From positions 4,775 to 68,774 of the forward strand of contig JAEWLS010000047.1 in the NCBI GenBank assembly GCA_023457435.1: a stretch of 64,000 nt of DNA, written 5' to 3'. The notes under the pieces were generated by a model. That model saw only the letters and a list, made by a program, of their open reading frames with translations, searched no databases and had not been told where the DNA came from. The translations under genes and the position numbers were made by a program. Numbering within the stretch: position 1 is the first letter of the stretch; the number at the start of each line of letters is the position of its first letter. Positions 28,661 through 37,933 of the stretch are shown here, one piece after another. This stretch comes from Pseudomonadota bacterium (GTDB lineage: Bacteria; Pseudomonadota; Alphaproteobacteria; Rhizobiales; Rhizobiaceae).

Positions 28661-30067
28661 GTGCGTTTTTCGGCGGCAATGACGGCTGAGCGACTGCTTC
28701 CGCAGCGCATGGCCGCGTATGCCCGCCCGTTGCTCGGCCGCATAGACACCCTGCTCCATAGCGGAGCGGGGCATGGCGACGCAGGCCGCGTCTCGGTCAT
28801 CGCCTTCGCCATCCGCATCGTCAATGCCGCCATTGCCTTCATCAGTCAGGTTCTGCTGGCGCGCTGGATGGGCTCGTTCGAGTACGGCATCTTCGTACTC
28901 GTCTGGACGACGATGATCATCGTCGGAAACCTCTCCTGCTTCGGCATCCACACCACCGTCATTCGCTTCATTCCGCAGTATCGCGAGGCCGGCGAACTCG
29001 CGATGTTGCGCGGAGTCCTGTTCGGAAGCCGAGTTGGCGTGCTGGTCGCCTCAAGCGTGCTGGCGACACTGGGCGCGCTGGGCATCTGGCTGCTGGAGCC
29101 GTCCATCGATCACTATTACGTGCTGCCGTTCTATCTCGGCGTCATCTGCCTGCCGATGATAGCGCTGTCGGACGTGCTGCAGGGGATAGCGCGCGCCAAT
29201 TCGTGGGCGGTGTCGGCGCTTGCCTCCACCTACATCGTTCGCCCGGTACTGATCCTCGCCTTCATGCTTGGCGCAGTCTGGCTCGACTATCCTGCCGACG
29301 CCGTCACGGCGATCTGGTGCGCCATCCTGGCGACGTATGTCACCACCATTTGGCAGTTGATCAACGTCACGCAGCGGATCGACATCCGGGTTCCTGAAGG
29401 TCCCCGCAGCTATGATCTGCACCTTTGGATGAAGGTGTCGCTGCCGATCTTCCTGGTCGAGAGCTTCTTCTTCCTGCTCACGAATGCCGACGTGCTGATG
29501 GTCGGCGCCTACCTGGATCCACATGACGTCGCGGTCTATTTCGCGACAGTGAAGACCCTGGCGCTGGTGCACTTCGTCTACTTCTCGGTCAAAGCCGGCG
29601 TGGCGCAGCGCTATGCGCAGCTCGCGCAGCAGGACGGCGGCCTGCGCCTCGCCGAGTTCGCGCGGACTACCTCGGCCTGGACCTTCTGGCCTTCGCTGGC
29701 GATGGGCATCGCCGTGCTGGCGCTTGGCAAGCCCATGCTGCTGCTTTTCGGCCCCGGCTTCGATGCCGGCTATCCGCTGCTCTTCGTGCTCGTGCTCGGC
29801 GTGGTAACCCGCGCCGCAATCGGCCCGGCCGAGAGCCTTCTTACGATGACCGGCAATCAGAACGTCTGCGCGCTGGTCTACGGCATGGCGCTGGCACTGA
29901 ATGTCGGTCTCAACGTCTGGCTGATCCCCCAGCTTGGCCTGTGGGGCGCGGCGATCGCCATGCTCGGCGCCATTGTGTTCGAGGCCGCCACCATCGCGCT
30001 TCTGGTCTGGTACCGCCTCGGCATCCCGATGGCCGTTTTTCTGCCCGCACGGGGAGCTTCTCGCTGA
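28661..30067 (+). CDS. Polysaccharide flippase (Wzx-like, MOP superfamily)
   Basis: 468 residues with about 12-14 membrane spans, spread along the whole protein; LLARWMGSFEYGIFVLVW and NADVLMVGAYLDPHDVAVYFATVK are typical of O-antigen/LPS flippases. GTG 28661 has CGGAGAG at a good distance; ATG 28679 is the alternative. It overlaps the next gene by one base (TGATG), and the pair probably acts in export and decoration of a surface polysaccharide distinct from the 39-51 kb locus. Confidence 0.9.
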   Translation: MRFSAAMTAERLLPQRMAAYARPLLGRIDTLLHSGAGHGDAGRVSVIAFAIRIVNAAIAFISQVLLARWMGSFEYGIFVLVWTTMIIVGNLSCFGIHTTVIRFIPQYREAGELAMLRGVLFGSRVGVLVASSVLATLGALGIWLLEPSIDHYYVLPFYLGVICLPMIALSDVLQGIARANSWAVSALASTYIVRPVLILAFMLGAVWLDYPADAVTAIWCAILATYVTTIWQLINVTQRIDIRVPEGPRSYDLHLWMKVSLPIFLVESFFFLLTNADVLMVGAYLDPHDVAVYFATVKTLALVHFVYFSVKAGVAQRYAQLAQQDGGLRLAEFARTTSAWTFWPSLAMGIAVLALGKPMLLLFGPGFDAGYPLLFVLVLGVVTRAAIGPAESLLTMTGNQNVCALVYGMALALNVGLNVWLIPQLGLWGAAIAMLGAIVFEAATIALLVWYRLGIPMAVFLPARGASR

Positions 30068-31350
30068 TGGCCGCAATACCGATTCTCGAGGAAGTGAGCG
30101 GCGGCCCCTCCGGCTCCATGCTTTCCAGCCTAGCGGACTTTCGCGATGCAGGCGCCGATCCCTCCGACACGGAAGCCATGCCGTCCGGCGGCCGCACCCG
30201 CTCTCTGGCGGTCTACCCGGCCTCCGCCGGCTTCGACCTCGTCGAGGAGCTTGAGCACCTCTGCGCCCGGTCCGTCGAGCCAAACGTCTTCTTCAATCCG
30301 CGCTTTCTCGCCCCCGCAATGCCACGGCTGGAGGACAGGGAAATCCGCCTCGCCGTCATCCGCGATGCCGATGAACAGCGCAGCCGCCTGCGCCTGCTGG
30401 TTCCCTTTTCCGTGGAACGTCCGCCTGTGCCCTTCGGCGTTCCAGTCATGCGAACCTGGTCGAACCCGTTTGGCCCGCTCGGCACCCCGCTTGTCGACCA
30501 CGATGACCCCGAAGGCGTCATCGCCGATTTCTTTTCGCTGCTGGCGCGGCCCCGGCTGAAGCTTCCGCGCGTCTTCGTGCTGCCGGAGACCCGCCTCGAT
30601 GGCCCCTTCGCAGCGATTCTCGGCCAGTTCGCCGCCAGCCGGAACCTCACGGTCGTCACAACCAACAAGGCCGAGCGGCCGTATCTGCAGAGCAGCCTCG
30701 AAGGTGACGATTATCTCCGCCGATCCCTGAGTTCGCATCACTATCGCGGCTTCGGGCGCCTGCGCCGCCGCCTCGGTGAACTCGGCAAGGTGGAGCACGT
30801 CGTCGCGCGCAATCCCGCGGAAATCCGCCTCGGGATCGAAACTTTCCTGACCCTCGAGGCTTCGGGCTGGAAGGGCCGCTCCGGAAGCGCCATGGCGATC
30901 GACCGCTACCGGGCCGCATTCGCCCGCGAGGCCGTCGACCGTCTCTCGGAGCGCGATTTGTGCCGGATCCACATGCTGACGCTAGACGATCATCCGATCG
31001 CCTGCGTCGTTGTCTTCATCGAGTCCGGCATCGCCTACACTTGGAAGACCGCCTTCGACGAGACGTACCAGCAGTATTCGCCGGGCACGTTGCTCATGCT
31101 CGACGTGACGCGCAGCCACCTCGACGATCCCAACATTCTCGGTACGGATTCCTGCGCGGTGCCCGACCACCCTGTGATGAGCAGGTTGTGGAGCGAGCGT
31201 CGCCCGGTCGGCACGCTGGTCGTCGGCCTGTCGCCGGATGCCGACCGCCTGGCGCGCCAGGCCGCATCGCAGCTTCATCTCTACAGCGAGACCCGCAACT
31301 TCGTCCGCATCTGGCGCGAGCGGCTGTACCGGGCCATCGGCCGCGGCTGA
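30067..31350 (+). CDS. GNAT-like acyltransferase, BioF2/CelD family
   Basis: 427 residues. The central to C-terminal part (about 230-400) fits the Acetyltransf_6 (BioF2-like) fold: SSHHYRGFGRLRRRLGELGKVE, TFLTLEASGWKGRSGSAM, HMLTLDDHPIACVVVFIE, YTWKTAFDETYQQYSPGTLLMLD. These are hallmarks of CelD-type proteins found in cellulose and exopolysaccharide clusters. Coupled with the flippase, it may acylate a polysaccharide or its lipid-linked precursor (inference). Confidence 0.85.
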   Translation: MAAIPILEEVSGGPSGSMLSSLADFRDAGADPSDTEAMPSGGRTRSLAVYPASAGFDLVEELEHLCARSVEPNVFFNPRFLAPAMPRLEDREIRLAVIRDADEQRSRLRLLVPFSVERPPVPFGVPVMRTWSNPFGPLGTPLVDHDDPEGVIADFFSLLARPRLKLPRVFVLPETRLDGPFAAILGQFAASRNLTVVTTNKAERPYLQSSLEGDDYLRRSLSSHHYRGFGRLRRRLGELGKVEHVVARNPAEIRLGIETFLTLEASGWKGRSGSAMAIDRYRAAFAREAVDRLSERDLCRIHMLTLDDHPIACVVVFIESGIAYTWKTAFDETYQQYSPGTLLMLDVTRSHLDDPNILGTDSCAVPDHPVMSRLWSERRPVGTLVVGLSPDADRLARQAASQLHLYSETRNFVRIWRERLYRAIGRG

Positions 31351-31353
31351 AGA

Positions 31354-31369
31354 GCCGCGGCTCCGCGGC
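31354..31369. terminator. GC-rich hairpin between convergent genes
   Basis: GCCGCG-GCTC-CGCGGC forms a perfect 6-bp stem between the acyltransferase stop (31350) and the kinase stop (31385). No T-run follows on either side, so any terminator role is tentative. Confidence 0.35.
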
Positions 31370-31384
31370 CCTGAGCGACGGCCG

Positions 31385-34300
31385 CTAGGCGCGCCGCGCC
31401 TCTTCCGCCTGCCCCATCCACGCGCTGACCTTGTCGAGCAGCGCCTTCGGGCTGATCGGCTTCGACAGGTAGTCGTCCATGCCGGCGTTGATGCAGCGTT
31501 CGCGATCGCCCTTCAGCGCATGCGCGGTAACGCCGACGATAGGCGTGTGGCGTCCGGTTTCCGCTTCCCTCTCGCGGATCGCGCCAGTCGCCTCGAGCCC
31601 GCTCATCTCCGGCATCGACACGTCCATCAGGATCATCGCCGGCTTCATCTCTTCCCAGGCGGCGAGCGCGAGCTTCCCGTTGCCGACGATCTGGAACGTC
31701 AGTCCGGTCTCGGCCAGGATCTGCGTGAACACCAGCTGATTGACCTCGTTGTCCTCGGCGACAAGGATATCGACGCGGCTTTCCCCAGGCATCGGCGCCG
31801 CTTTCGGCCTGGCTACCGGTGCCTGCGTGACGGGACGGCTCTCCGCCGTTGCTTCCGTGCCGCGGATCGGGATCGACGGCTCGGTCGACCCGCTGCGCCG
31901 CATGTGGCCGCGCTGGATGGAGGCTACGAGCGTTTCCAGCAAGAGCGACGAGCGCACCGGCTTGATCAGCTGCGCGTCAAGCGCGAGGTCTCGATGGGCC
32001 GCATTGTTGAGCGACTGGTCGACGGAGGTCAGCATGACGATCGGCACGTCCGCAATCGCCGGATTCTGGCGCACGAGCCGCGCCATCTCCGCGCCGGTCA
32101 TGCCCGGCATCTGGAAGTCGAGCACCACGCAGTCGACCGCGAGGCCGAGCCGGGCGGTGGCCTTGAGCACCTCGATGCCGGTCGGCCCGTCTTCGGCGGC
32201 GCAGGAATCGAAGCCCCACGACGCCATCTGCTCGGTCAGGATCGCGCGGTTGATGGCATTGTCGTCGACGATCAGCACGCGCGCGCCGCTCACGTCGATG
32301 GGCGTCAGCCGCTCGACATTGGGTCGCCCCGTCTTCGGCAGCGTCAGCGTCACCCAGAACGTCGAACCTTGGCCCTCGACGCTTTCGACGCCGATCTGAC
32401 CTCCCATCATGTCGACCAGCCGTGACGTGATCGCCAGGCCGAGGCCCGTGCCCTCGTGCCGCCGGGTCGAGGATGCGTCCACCTGGCTGAATTTCTCGAA
32501 GATCATGTTGAGCTTGTCGGACGGGATGCCGATGCCGGTGTCGGTGACCGACATGCGCAGATGCGCAACGTCGCCGTCTTCCTCGCCGGTGACGTCGATC
32601 AGCACGTGACCCTTGTCGGTGAACTTGACGGCATTGCCCATCAGGTTGGTGATGATCTGACGGATGCGGCCGACGTCGCCGACGAAAGTATGATGAAGCC
32701 CCGGCTGCACGCGCGCGATCAGCTCGAGATCCTTCTCCTTGGCGCGCGTCGAGACAAGCGTCGCCACGTCCTCGATCGCCTCGGTCAGGTTGAACGGGGC
32801 GGGGTCGAGCACCAGCTGGCCGGCGTCGATCTTCGAGAAGTCGAGAATGTCGTTGATGATCGTGAGCAGCGCATTCCCCGACTTCACGATGATGTCGGTA
32901 AAGGTGCGCTGCTTGGAATCGAGTTCAGTCTTCGCCATCAGCTCGGCCATGCCCAGCACGCCGTTCATCGGCGTCCGGATCTCGTGGCTCATGTTGGCGA
33001 GGAACTCCGATTTGGCGCGGTCGGCCAGAATGGCGCTCTTGCGCGCCTCTTCCAGCTCGGCCTCGCGCTGCTTCAGCTCGGTGATGTCGGTCGTCGAGCC
33101 GATCAGGTAGAGCGTGCCGTCATTGGCAATCATCGCGCTCTTGCGCGATATCTGGTGCCGCGTCGACCCGTCCGGATGCGTGACGACCTCCTCGGTCACG
33201 ACTGTCTCGCGGTCGCGCAACACCTTGAGGTCAGCGTCGCGGAATGCCTCGCCCTCGACACCGAAGACTTCGACGTCGGTCTTGCCGATCGCATGTTCCT
33301 GGTCGAAGCCGGTGAGCTCGCACCAGCCCTTGTTGACATACATCAGCTTGAGGTCGTCGCGTTTCGCGTAGATCGACACCGGCACGTTGTCGATCAGCGA
33401 CTTGAATACCTCGTTCTCGCGCATCGCCTCGCCAAGCGACGCTTCCCGCTCCTTGAGCTCGGTTATGTCGACACGGACGCCGACGAAAAATCCGTCGGCC
33501 GTGCGGATGTCGTAGACCTGCTGCCAGCGCCCGTCCGCGTTCCTTCGCTCGTAGACGGCCTGCGGCTTGTCGTAATTCTTGAGATAGGCCTCGATCCACG
33601 CCTCGCGGTCGCGGTCGTAGAGTTCGTCCACCTCGGCATCGCCGCTCCAGCGGAAGTAGCCGGCGGCATGCGCGGCCACGACCGCGTCGCGCAGGGACCG
33701 GCCCGGAATCATGGCGCCCGCGAGCGCGGGAAGCGTCTCGTAGATGCCCCGGTTGGCGTAGACGAAACGGTCTTCACGGTCGTAGATGATGACCGCTGCC
33801 GGCAGGGATTCCAGCACGGTCTCGAGCTGCATGCGCGCGTCCCGTGCTTCTGTCTCGCGCTGCTTCTGGTCGGTGATGTCGTAGTACGACACGAGGCGCT
33901 TACCGCCCGACAGCGCCGTGACGCTATAGATCATCGTGCGCCCGTCGGCGCGGACGAATTCGCGCGGCGCCACGTCGCCGGCCGCGATTTCCGCGACGCG
34001 CGACGCGACGTAGTCTTCCCAGCGCTCGTCGCCGATGTCGTAAATGCCCGTCATGCGGTTGACGTCCATCAGCGCCCGGAAATGACTGCCGATCGCGACC
34101 GCGCCAGGCTCCAGCCGCCAGATGTCGAAGAAGGCGCGGTTGATGATCTCGGCGGTCAGGTCGGCGGCGAGCACCACCACACCCATGCGCATGACGTCGA
34201 TGCTGCGCGCCAGGTCGGAAAGCGCATTGTCGCTGACCGCCTTCGCCCGCTCGAGCTCGGCCTCGCGAAGCTTGATCTGGGTGATGTCGGTGCACACGCC

Positions 34301-35155
34301 GATCGTTCCGCCATCCTCGCTGCGGATTTCGCGATGCATGACGTAGCGGCCATCGGCAAAGGCGATGATCTGCTCCCAGTGGCCGCCGGCGCGACGGTTC
34401 GCCAGCATGGTGGCCAGCCATGCCTCGGCGTCCGCCTCGCCGGTCAAAAGGATGCCGCGCTCGACTCCGCAGCGGATCAGCGCCTCGAAGTCGACTCCCG
34501 GACGGATCACGTCCTCGAGCCCGGCATACATGTCCACCATGGTGTCGTTGTAGAGGACCAGCCGGTCGCTGGAATCATAGTAGCAGAACGCGTCGTGCAT
34601 CGCGTTCAGCGCCCTCATCAGCCGTTCGGCGTGGCTGCGCCCGAGTTCGGTATCGTGAACCAGTCGCGCGCGGCTCTCGCGCAGAGACAGCGCGCGGCGC
34701 GCCTCCCGCAATTCGCCGAGTGCCTCCATCGTCTGGGTGACGTTGCGCCCCGTACCGACATAGCCCGCAAAATTGCCTGCCGCGTCGAAGCGCGGCGCGC
34801 CCGATACCGATATGTACCGGCACCTGTCCGTCGCCTTCGACACCTCGTAGACGAACTCGCGGAAAGGCCGGTGTGCGGCGAGGTCGTCGCGGTGTCGCTG
34901 GAATGCGCCGTTGTCGCGCGCATTGTCGGCAAAGAAGTCGAACCAGACCTTGCCGAGCGCCCGGCTTGGCCGCAGTCCGGTCGCGGCGGCGACGCCGCTG
35001 GAGAAATGGGTGAAGCGGTGCTCGGAGTCCGTCTGCCAGACCCAATCCGTGCTGATCTCGACAAGCCGTTCGAAGTCGCTGGCGCTGAGCTCGGCGCCGT
35101 ACCCCTCTTGCATGATGTCGAACGCCCCCGTTTCCCGGTAAAACGTTCTCCGCAC
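31385..35155 (-). CDS. Hybrid sensor histidine kinase with five PAS and two receiver domains
   Basis: 1256 residues, no membrane span seen, so probably cytoplasmic. Five PAS-like segments fill residues about 25-700. Then HisKA with SEFLANMSHEIRTPMNGVLG (phospho-acceptor His724), HATPase_c (GRIRQIITNLMGNAVKF; TDTGIGIP; GTGLGLAI), receiver 1 (RVLIVDDNAINR; acceptor Asp1013 in VVLDFQMPGM) and receiver 2 (DILVAEDNEVNQ; Asp1178 in ILMDVSMPEM). Starts with GTG 35155 after a GGGAGGAC site; ATG 35113 is an alternative. No Hpt or output regulator is nearby, so its target is elsewhere. Its neighbours, a polysaccharide flippase pair and a secreted protease, are surface functions. Confidence 0.95.
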   Translation of the reverse strand: MRRTFYRETGAFDIMQEGYGAELSASDFERLVEISTDWVWQTDSEHRFTHFSSGVAAATGLRPSRALGKVWFDFFADNARDNGAFQRHRDDLAAHRPFREFVYEVSKATDRCRYISVSGAPRFDAAGNFAGYVGTGRNVTQTMEALGELREARRALSLRESRARLVHDTELGRSHAERLMRALNAMHDAFCYYDSSDRLVLYNDTMVDMYAGLEDVIRPGVDFEALIRCGVERGILLTGEADAEAWLATMLANRRAGGHWEQIIAFADGRYVMHREIRSEDGGTIGVCTDITQIKLREAELERAKAVSDNALSDLARSIDVMRMGVVVLAADLTAEIINRAFFDIWRLEPGAVAIGSHFRALMDVNRMTGIYDIGDERWEDYVASRVAEIAAGDVAPREFVRADGRTMIYSVTALSGGKRLVSYYDITDQKQRETEARDARMQLETVLESLPAAVIIYDREDRFVYANRGIYETLPALAGAMIPGRSLRDAVVAAHAAGYFRWSGDAEVDELYDRDREAWIEAYLKNYDKPQAVYERRNADGRWQQVYDIRTADGFFVGVRVDITELKEREASLGEAMRENEVFKSLIDNVPVSIYAKRDDLKLMYVNKGWCELTGFDQEHAIGKTDVEVFGVEGEAFRDADLKVLRDRETVVTEEVVTHPDGSTRHQISRKSAMIANDGTLYLIGSTTDITELKQREAELEEARKSAILADRAKSEFLANMSHEIRTPMNGVLGMAELMAKTELDSKQRTFTDIIVKSGNALLTIINDILDFSKIDAGQLVLDPAPFNLTEAIEDVATLVSTRAKEKDLELIARVQPGLHHTFVGDVGRIRQIITNLMGNAVKFTDKGHVLIDVTGEEDGDVAHLRMSVTDTGIGIPSDKLNMIFEKFSQVDASSTRRHEGTGLGLAITSRLVDMMGGQIGVESVEGQGSTFWVTLTLPKTGRPNVERLTPIDVSGARVLIVDDNAINRAILTEQMASWGFDSCAAEDGPTGIEVLKATARLGLAVDCVVLDFQMPGMTGAEMARLVRQNPAIADVPIVMLTSVDQSLNNAAHRDLALDAQLIKPVRSSLLLETLVASIQRGHMRRSGSTEPSIPIRGTEATAESRPVTQAPVARPKAAPMPGESRVDILVAEDNEVNQLVFTQILAETGLTFQIVGNGKLALAAWEEMKPAMILMDVSMPEMSGLEATGAIREREAETGRHTPIVGVTAHALKGDRERCINAGMDDYLSKPISPKALLDKVSAWMGQAEEARRA

Positions 35156-35474
35156 CGCCGCCGACGGTCCTCCCGGAGAATCGTCAGGAAGGATGCCGTA
35201 TATCGATTAACGAACGGCTAAGCTTAACGGGCGGCGTAATTTGCGTGCCTGACTGGATTTCAAGCCCTGCTGCACGCGGCGGTTGCACTTGCTGGCAGTG
35301 TCGACCGAAGATCTGGGGTGGCTGGTGAGTGTCGGCTTGGCGATCTATTTTGCCTGCTGTCAAATCGCAGCGCGCATTTGCTTCCGATCCAGGGGGATAC
35401 TGGAAGGATAGCGCCCTTGGCGGCGTGACTTTCGTCAACCCGCACTTCGGGCGTTGGCTTCGGTGCAGATTGCG
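35156..35474. other. 319-base gap with no recognised gene
   Basis: Lies between the protease stop and the kinase start, both minus strand. Composition is visibly less GC-rich than the flanking kinase gene. Short frames on the minus strand show no family features. It probably holds the kinase promoter. No hairpin or repeat was obvious. Confidence 0.6.
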
Positions 35475-36704
35475 CTAGGCGACACTCCATATGAAGTCGG
35501 ATGCGTCGATGTCCGCACTGCTGACGCCAACCAGGAGCAGCGAGCCGCCGCTCGGCAGTGTTATGAGGACGTCGTTGGCGCCGCTCGGGCTGCGCAATAT
35601 CTCGCTGAGGTTCAAGGCGCTGATGTCGATTCTATCCGTGCCGTTCTCGAACGCGTAGATGGTATCGGCTCCATTGTTCGCGACAGCCTTGAAGACATCA
35701 GCAGCGCCGTCGTTGAGGCCTAGGTAGATGACGTCGTTGCCGGTCCCGCCGGTAACGAAGTCTGCCCCTGGACCGGCGCCGATCGTGTCGTTGCCTGAGC
35801 CGCCATCTACCCGATCGGCGCCTTGGCCCGCGTAAATCACATCGTTTCCGGCCCCGCCACTAATGAAATCGGCGAACACGCCGCCGCCGCCGTAGATAGC
35901 GTCGTCGCCGTCGTCTCCGGCAAGGGTATCGGACCCGGTTCCGCCACCGACGATATCGTTTCCGATGCCGCCGGAAACATTGTCGTTGCCGTCCCCCGCG
36001 TAGATCTGGTCCGCACCGTCACCCCCGCTGAGCGAGTCGTTGAAGGCGCCTTGGCCACCAAAGATGACGTCGTTTCCCGCCATCCCATAGACAGTGTCGT
36101 GTCCTTCGCCGGCATAGATGGTGTCAGCGCCTGCGGTGCCGTTGATCACCTCGCTGGCGCTGGTTCCCATGATGCCGGGGATCTGGCCTCCGATCGGGTC
36201 CGGGCCGTAGAGCGCGACGATTCCCGCGATGTCGTCTGCGGTGAGGGCTGTCTGACCCCAGTTGGCGCTGAACATCATGTCGGCCTGGTCCGGCGAGTGA
36301 CTCAGACCAAGCGCATGGCCAATTTCGTGCGCTACCGTGCCGTAGAACCGATCGTTGGCGTACGCATCCGTATCGAGGCGTATCCAGCTCTCGATTAGGG
36401 TTGATCCGCTATACACCGTATGTGCGAGCCCGAGAACGCTCCCGCCGCCATCGATGTAGTCGTTCCCGATGCGGATATCCGAATCCAGCGAGTCCAGCGC
36501 TTCGACGAACTTGATTCCGGAGACTTTGTCCCAGGCCGCGAAGGCCTGCCGAACGAGATTGCGAAACCCTTCGCCGATCGCACTGTCCCAGACAGGATAG
36601 CCGGACCGATGTGCGGGAAAGTTGAAGTCGGCGAAGCTCCAGGTGAGGACGACTTCCTGTCCGCCCGAACTTGGCCACTTCTGGCCCGAAAGCACGTAGC
36701 CCAT
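35475..36704 (-). CDS. Matrixin-type metalloprotease with RTX repeats
   Basis: 409 residues from ATG 36704, preceded by GAGGG at 7 bases; an upstream TTG frame is less likely. Residues 1 to about 165 are a metzincin catalytic domain with HEIGHALGLSH (126-136, zinc ligands and Glu127) and a Met-turn (MMFS, 142-145). Residues about 180-345 hold roughly 14 RTX nonapeptides (GGxGxDxIx), which bind calcium, and the C-terminus is a hydrophobic type I secretion signal region (SSADIDASDFIWSVA). It lacks a Sec signal, as expected for type I export. The ABC/MFP exporter is not in this window. The gene is less GC-rich than its neighbours. Confidence 0.92.
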   Translation of the reverse strand: MGYVLSGQKWPSSGGQEVVLTWSFADFNFPAHRSGYPVWDSAIGEGFRNLVRQAFAAWDKVSGIKFVEALDSLDSDIRIGNDYIDGGGSVLGLAHTVYSGSTLIESWIRLDTDAYANDRFYGTVAHEIGHALGLSHSPDQADMMFSANWGQTALTADDIAGIVALYGPDPIGGQIPGIMGTSASEVINGTAGADTIYAGEGHDTVYGMAGNDVIFGGQGAFNDSLSGGDGADQIYAGDGNDNVSGGIGNDIVGGGTGSDTLAGDDGDDAIYGGGGVFADFISGGAGNDVIYAGQGADRVDGGSGNDTIGAGPGADFVTGGTGNDVIYLGLNDGAADVFKAVANNGADTIYAFENGTDRIDISALNLSEILRSPSGANDVLITLPSGGSLLLVGVSSADIDASDFIWSVA

Positions 36705-37009
36705 TCCCAAGCCCTCTTTCGTGTTCAACGAAGACTAGCAGCGTTTGTTGGGAGATCAAAACACCGGCGCAAAGCCTCCGCTTCTGTTGCTCGCTTGACC
36801 ATTCGACGCTGCTGAACGCCGGCGGGGTGGAAAACGCAGCCGATAGCTGTGGTTTTCCGTTCCTGCCCTTTGTGGTTGAGACTGGGGAGCGCCTCGCCGT
36901 CGCGCGCGAGCGTGAGATTAGCCAGTAGGTCCGCGTGGCGAATGGCATCCCGCCTGCCGGCAGAAACCGTCCAACAGCACCGACTATTTGCGCTACGATC
37001 TGGAAACGC
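36705..37009. other. 305-base gap with no recognised gene
   Basis: Between the RTX protease start and the tRNA-Glu 3' end, both on the minus strand. Short frames here have no recognisable family features. It must hold the protease promoter and the tRNA terminator region, but no clear -35/-10 pair or hairpin stands out. Confidence 0.5.
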
Positions 37010-37084
37010 TGGTACGCCCAAGGGGAATCGAACCCCTGTTTGCGCCGTGAGAGGGCGCCGTCCTGACCGCTAGACGATGGGCGC
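37010..37084 (-). tRNA. tRNA-Glu (anticodon CTC)
   Basis: On the minus strand a 75-nt cloverleaf begins GCGCCCATCGTCTAG at 37084. Anticodon stem GCGCC/GGCGC encloses loop CTCTCAC, giving anticodon CTC (37051-37049). The T arm is CAGGGGTTCGATTCCCCTT, and CCA is encoded (37012-37010). Acceptor pairing is complete with a G1-U72 wobble, as in other tRNA-Glu of this class. It reads GAG. Confidence 0.95.
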
Positions 37085-37136
37085 AGACCAGTGATCGCCG
37101 ATATAGAAAAGATCGCCGCCGATTGCAACCGCGGGC

Positions 37137-37538
37137 TTAGCCCTGCCGACGATGCTCGATGAGGTCCCACAGATTGCCGTAGAGGTCGGCGAAGACCGCA
37201 ACGGTGCCGTAGTCCTCGTGTCGCGGCGGCTCACGGAACGCCACGCCGGCGGCGAGCATTGCCGCATGGTCTCGGTCGAAATCGTCGGTCGCGAGAAAGA
37301 AGCCGACGCGACCGCCGGCCTGGTTGCCGATCGCCGCTGCCTGATCCGCCCCGACGGCTTTCGCCAGCAGCAGCCGCGCCCCGCCCGCTGGGGACGGCGC
37401 GATGACGATCCAGCGCTTGCCGCCGCCGAGATCGCTGTCCTCGACGACTTTGAAGCCGGCTCTGTCGCGGTACCACGCAAGCGCCTCGTCATAGTCGGCG
37501 ACGACGAGTGTCACCAGGCCGAGCGTGCGTCCGCTCAT
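37137..37538 (-). CDS. VOC family protein (glyoxalase superfamily)
   Basis: 133 residues: MSGRTLGLVTLVVADYDEALAWYRDRAGFKVVEDSDLGGGKRW at the start and GVAFREPPRHEDYGTVAVFADLYGNLWDLIEHR at the end, the usual two-module glyoxalase/bleomycin-resistance fold. The pattern resembles lactoylglutathione-lyase-like proteins, but the substrate is unknown. It overlaps the upstream membrane-protein gene by 4 bases. Confidence 0.88.
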   Translation of the reverse strand: MSGRTLGLVTLVVADYDEALAWYRDRAGFKVVEDSDLGGGKRWIVIAPSPAGGARLLLAKAVGADQAAAIGNQAGGRVGFFLATDDFDRDHAAMLAAGVAFREPPRHEDYGTVAVFADLYGNLWDLIEHRRQG

Positions 37539-37918
37539 GGCGAAACTGTCACGTCGTAGCGCGCCACGATGCGTGCAAGCCTCGTATCGTAGAGGAAGAT
37601 AGTACGCGCCCCGCCGGGGAGTTCGACGTCGAGCGACAGTCGCTCGCCCGACAGCGACTGCGTCACTACGCGCGAACCCGCGGGCAGCGCGATGGTGCCG
37701 ACCAGCATCCCGTCGCCGAGCGGCGGCGCTGGCTCCGCCGCCACCGGCGGGTTCGCGTTGCGCCCGATGTAGCGGTAGACAAGCACGCCCACCACGATAA
37801 ACAGGACGCCGAACACCACGACGAGGTTGATTGCCATGAAGCGCACCAGCCGCTGGCGCAGCCTCTCGGAAGCGGGGTCGAGCGGCTTGACTTCATCTTC
37901 GTCGCGGATGCCAGCCAT
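37535..37918 (-). CDS. Conserved single-span membrane protein (DUF6476-like)
   Basis: 127 residues. Charged cytoplasmic start (MAGIRDEDEVKPLDPASERLRQRLVRF), one membrane helix about 28-50 (MAINLVVVFGVLFIVVGVLVYRYI), then a periplasmic domain ending LYDTRLARIVARYDVTVSP. The pattern matches a short conserved rhizobial family, tentatively DUF6476. Function unknown. It is divergent from rluD with only 15 bases between starts, so promoters must overlap coding sequence. Confidence 0.72.
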   Translation of the reverse strand: MAGIRDEDEVKPLDPASERLRQRLVRFMAINLVVVFGVLFIVVGVLVYRYIGRNANPPVAAEPAPPLGDGMLVGTIALPAGSRVVTQSLSGERLSLDVELPGGARTIFLYDTRLARIVARYDVTVSP

Positions 37919-37933
37919 GGGAAAGCCCTTTCG

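Noticed and set aside
32456..35221. 921-codon plus-strand frame opposite the histidine kinase
   Set aside because: Low-complexity Leu/Arg/Val translation; the kinase frame carries all expected motifs.
37010..37084. Phage attachment site at tRNA-Glu
   Set aside because: No integrase and no second copy of the tRNA 3' end were seen in the window.
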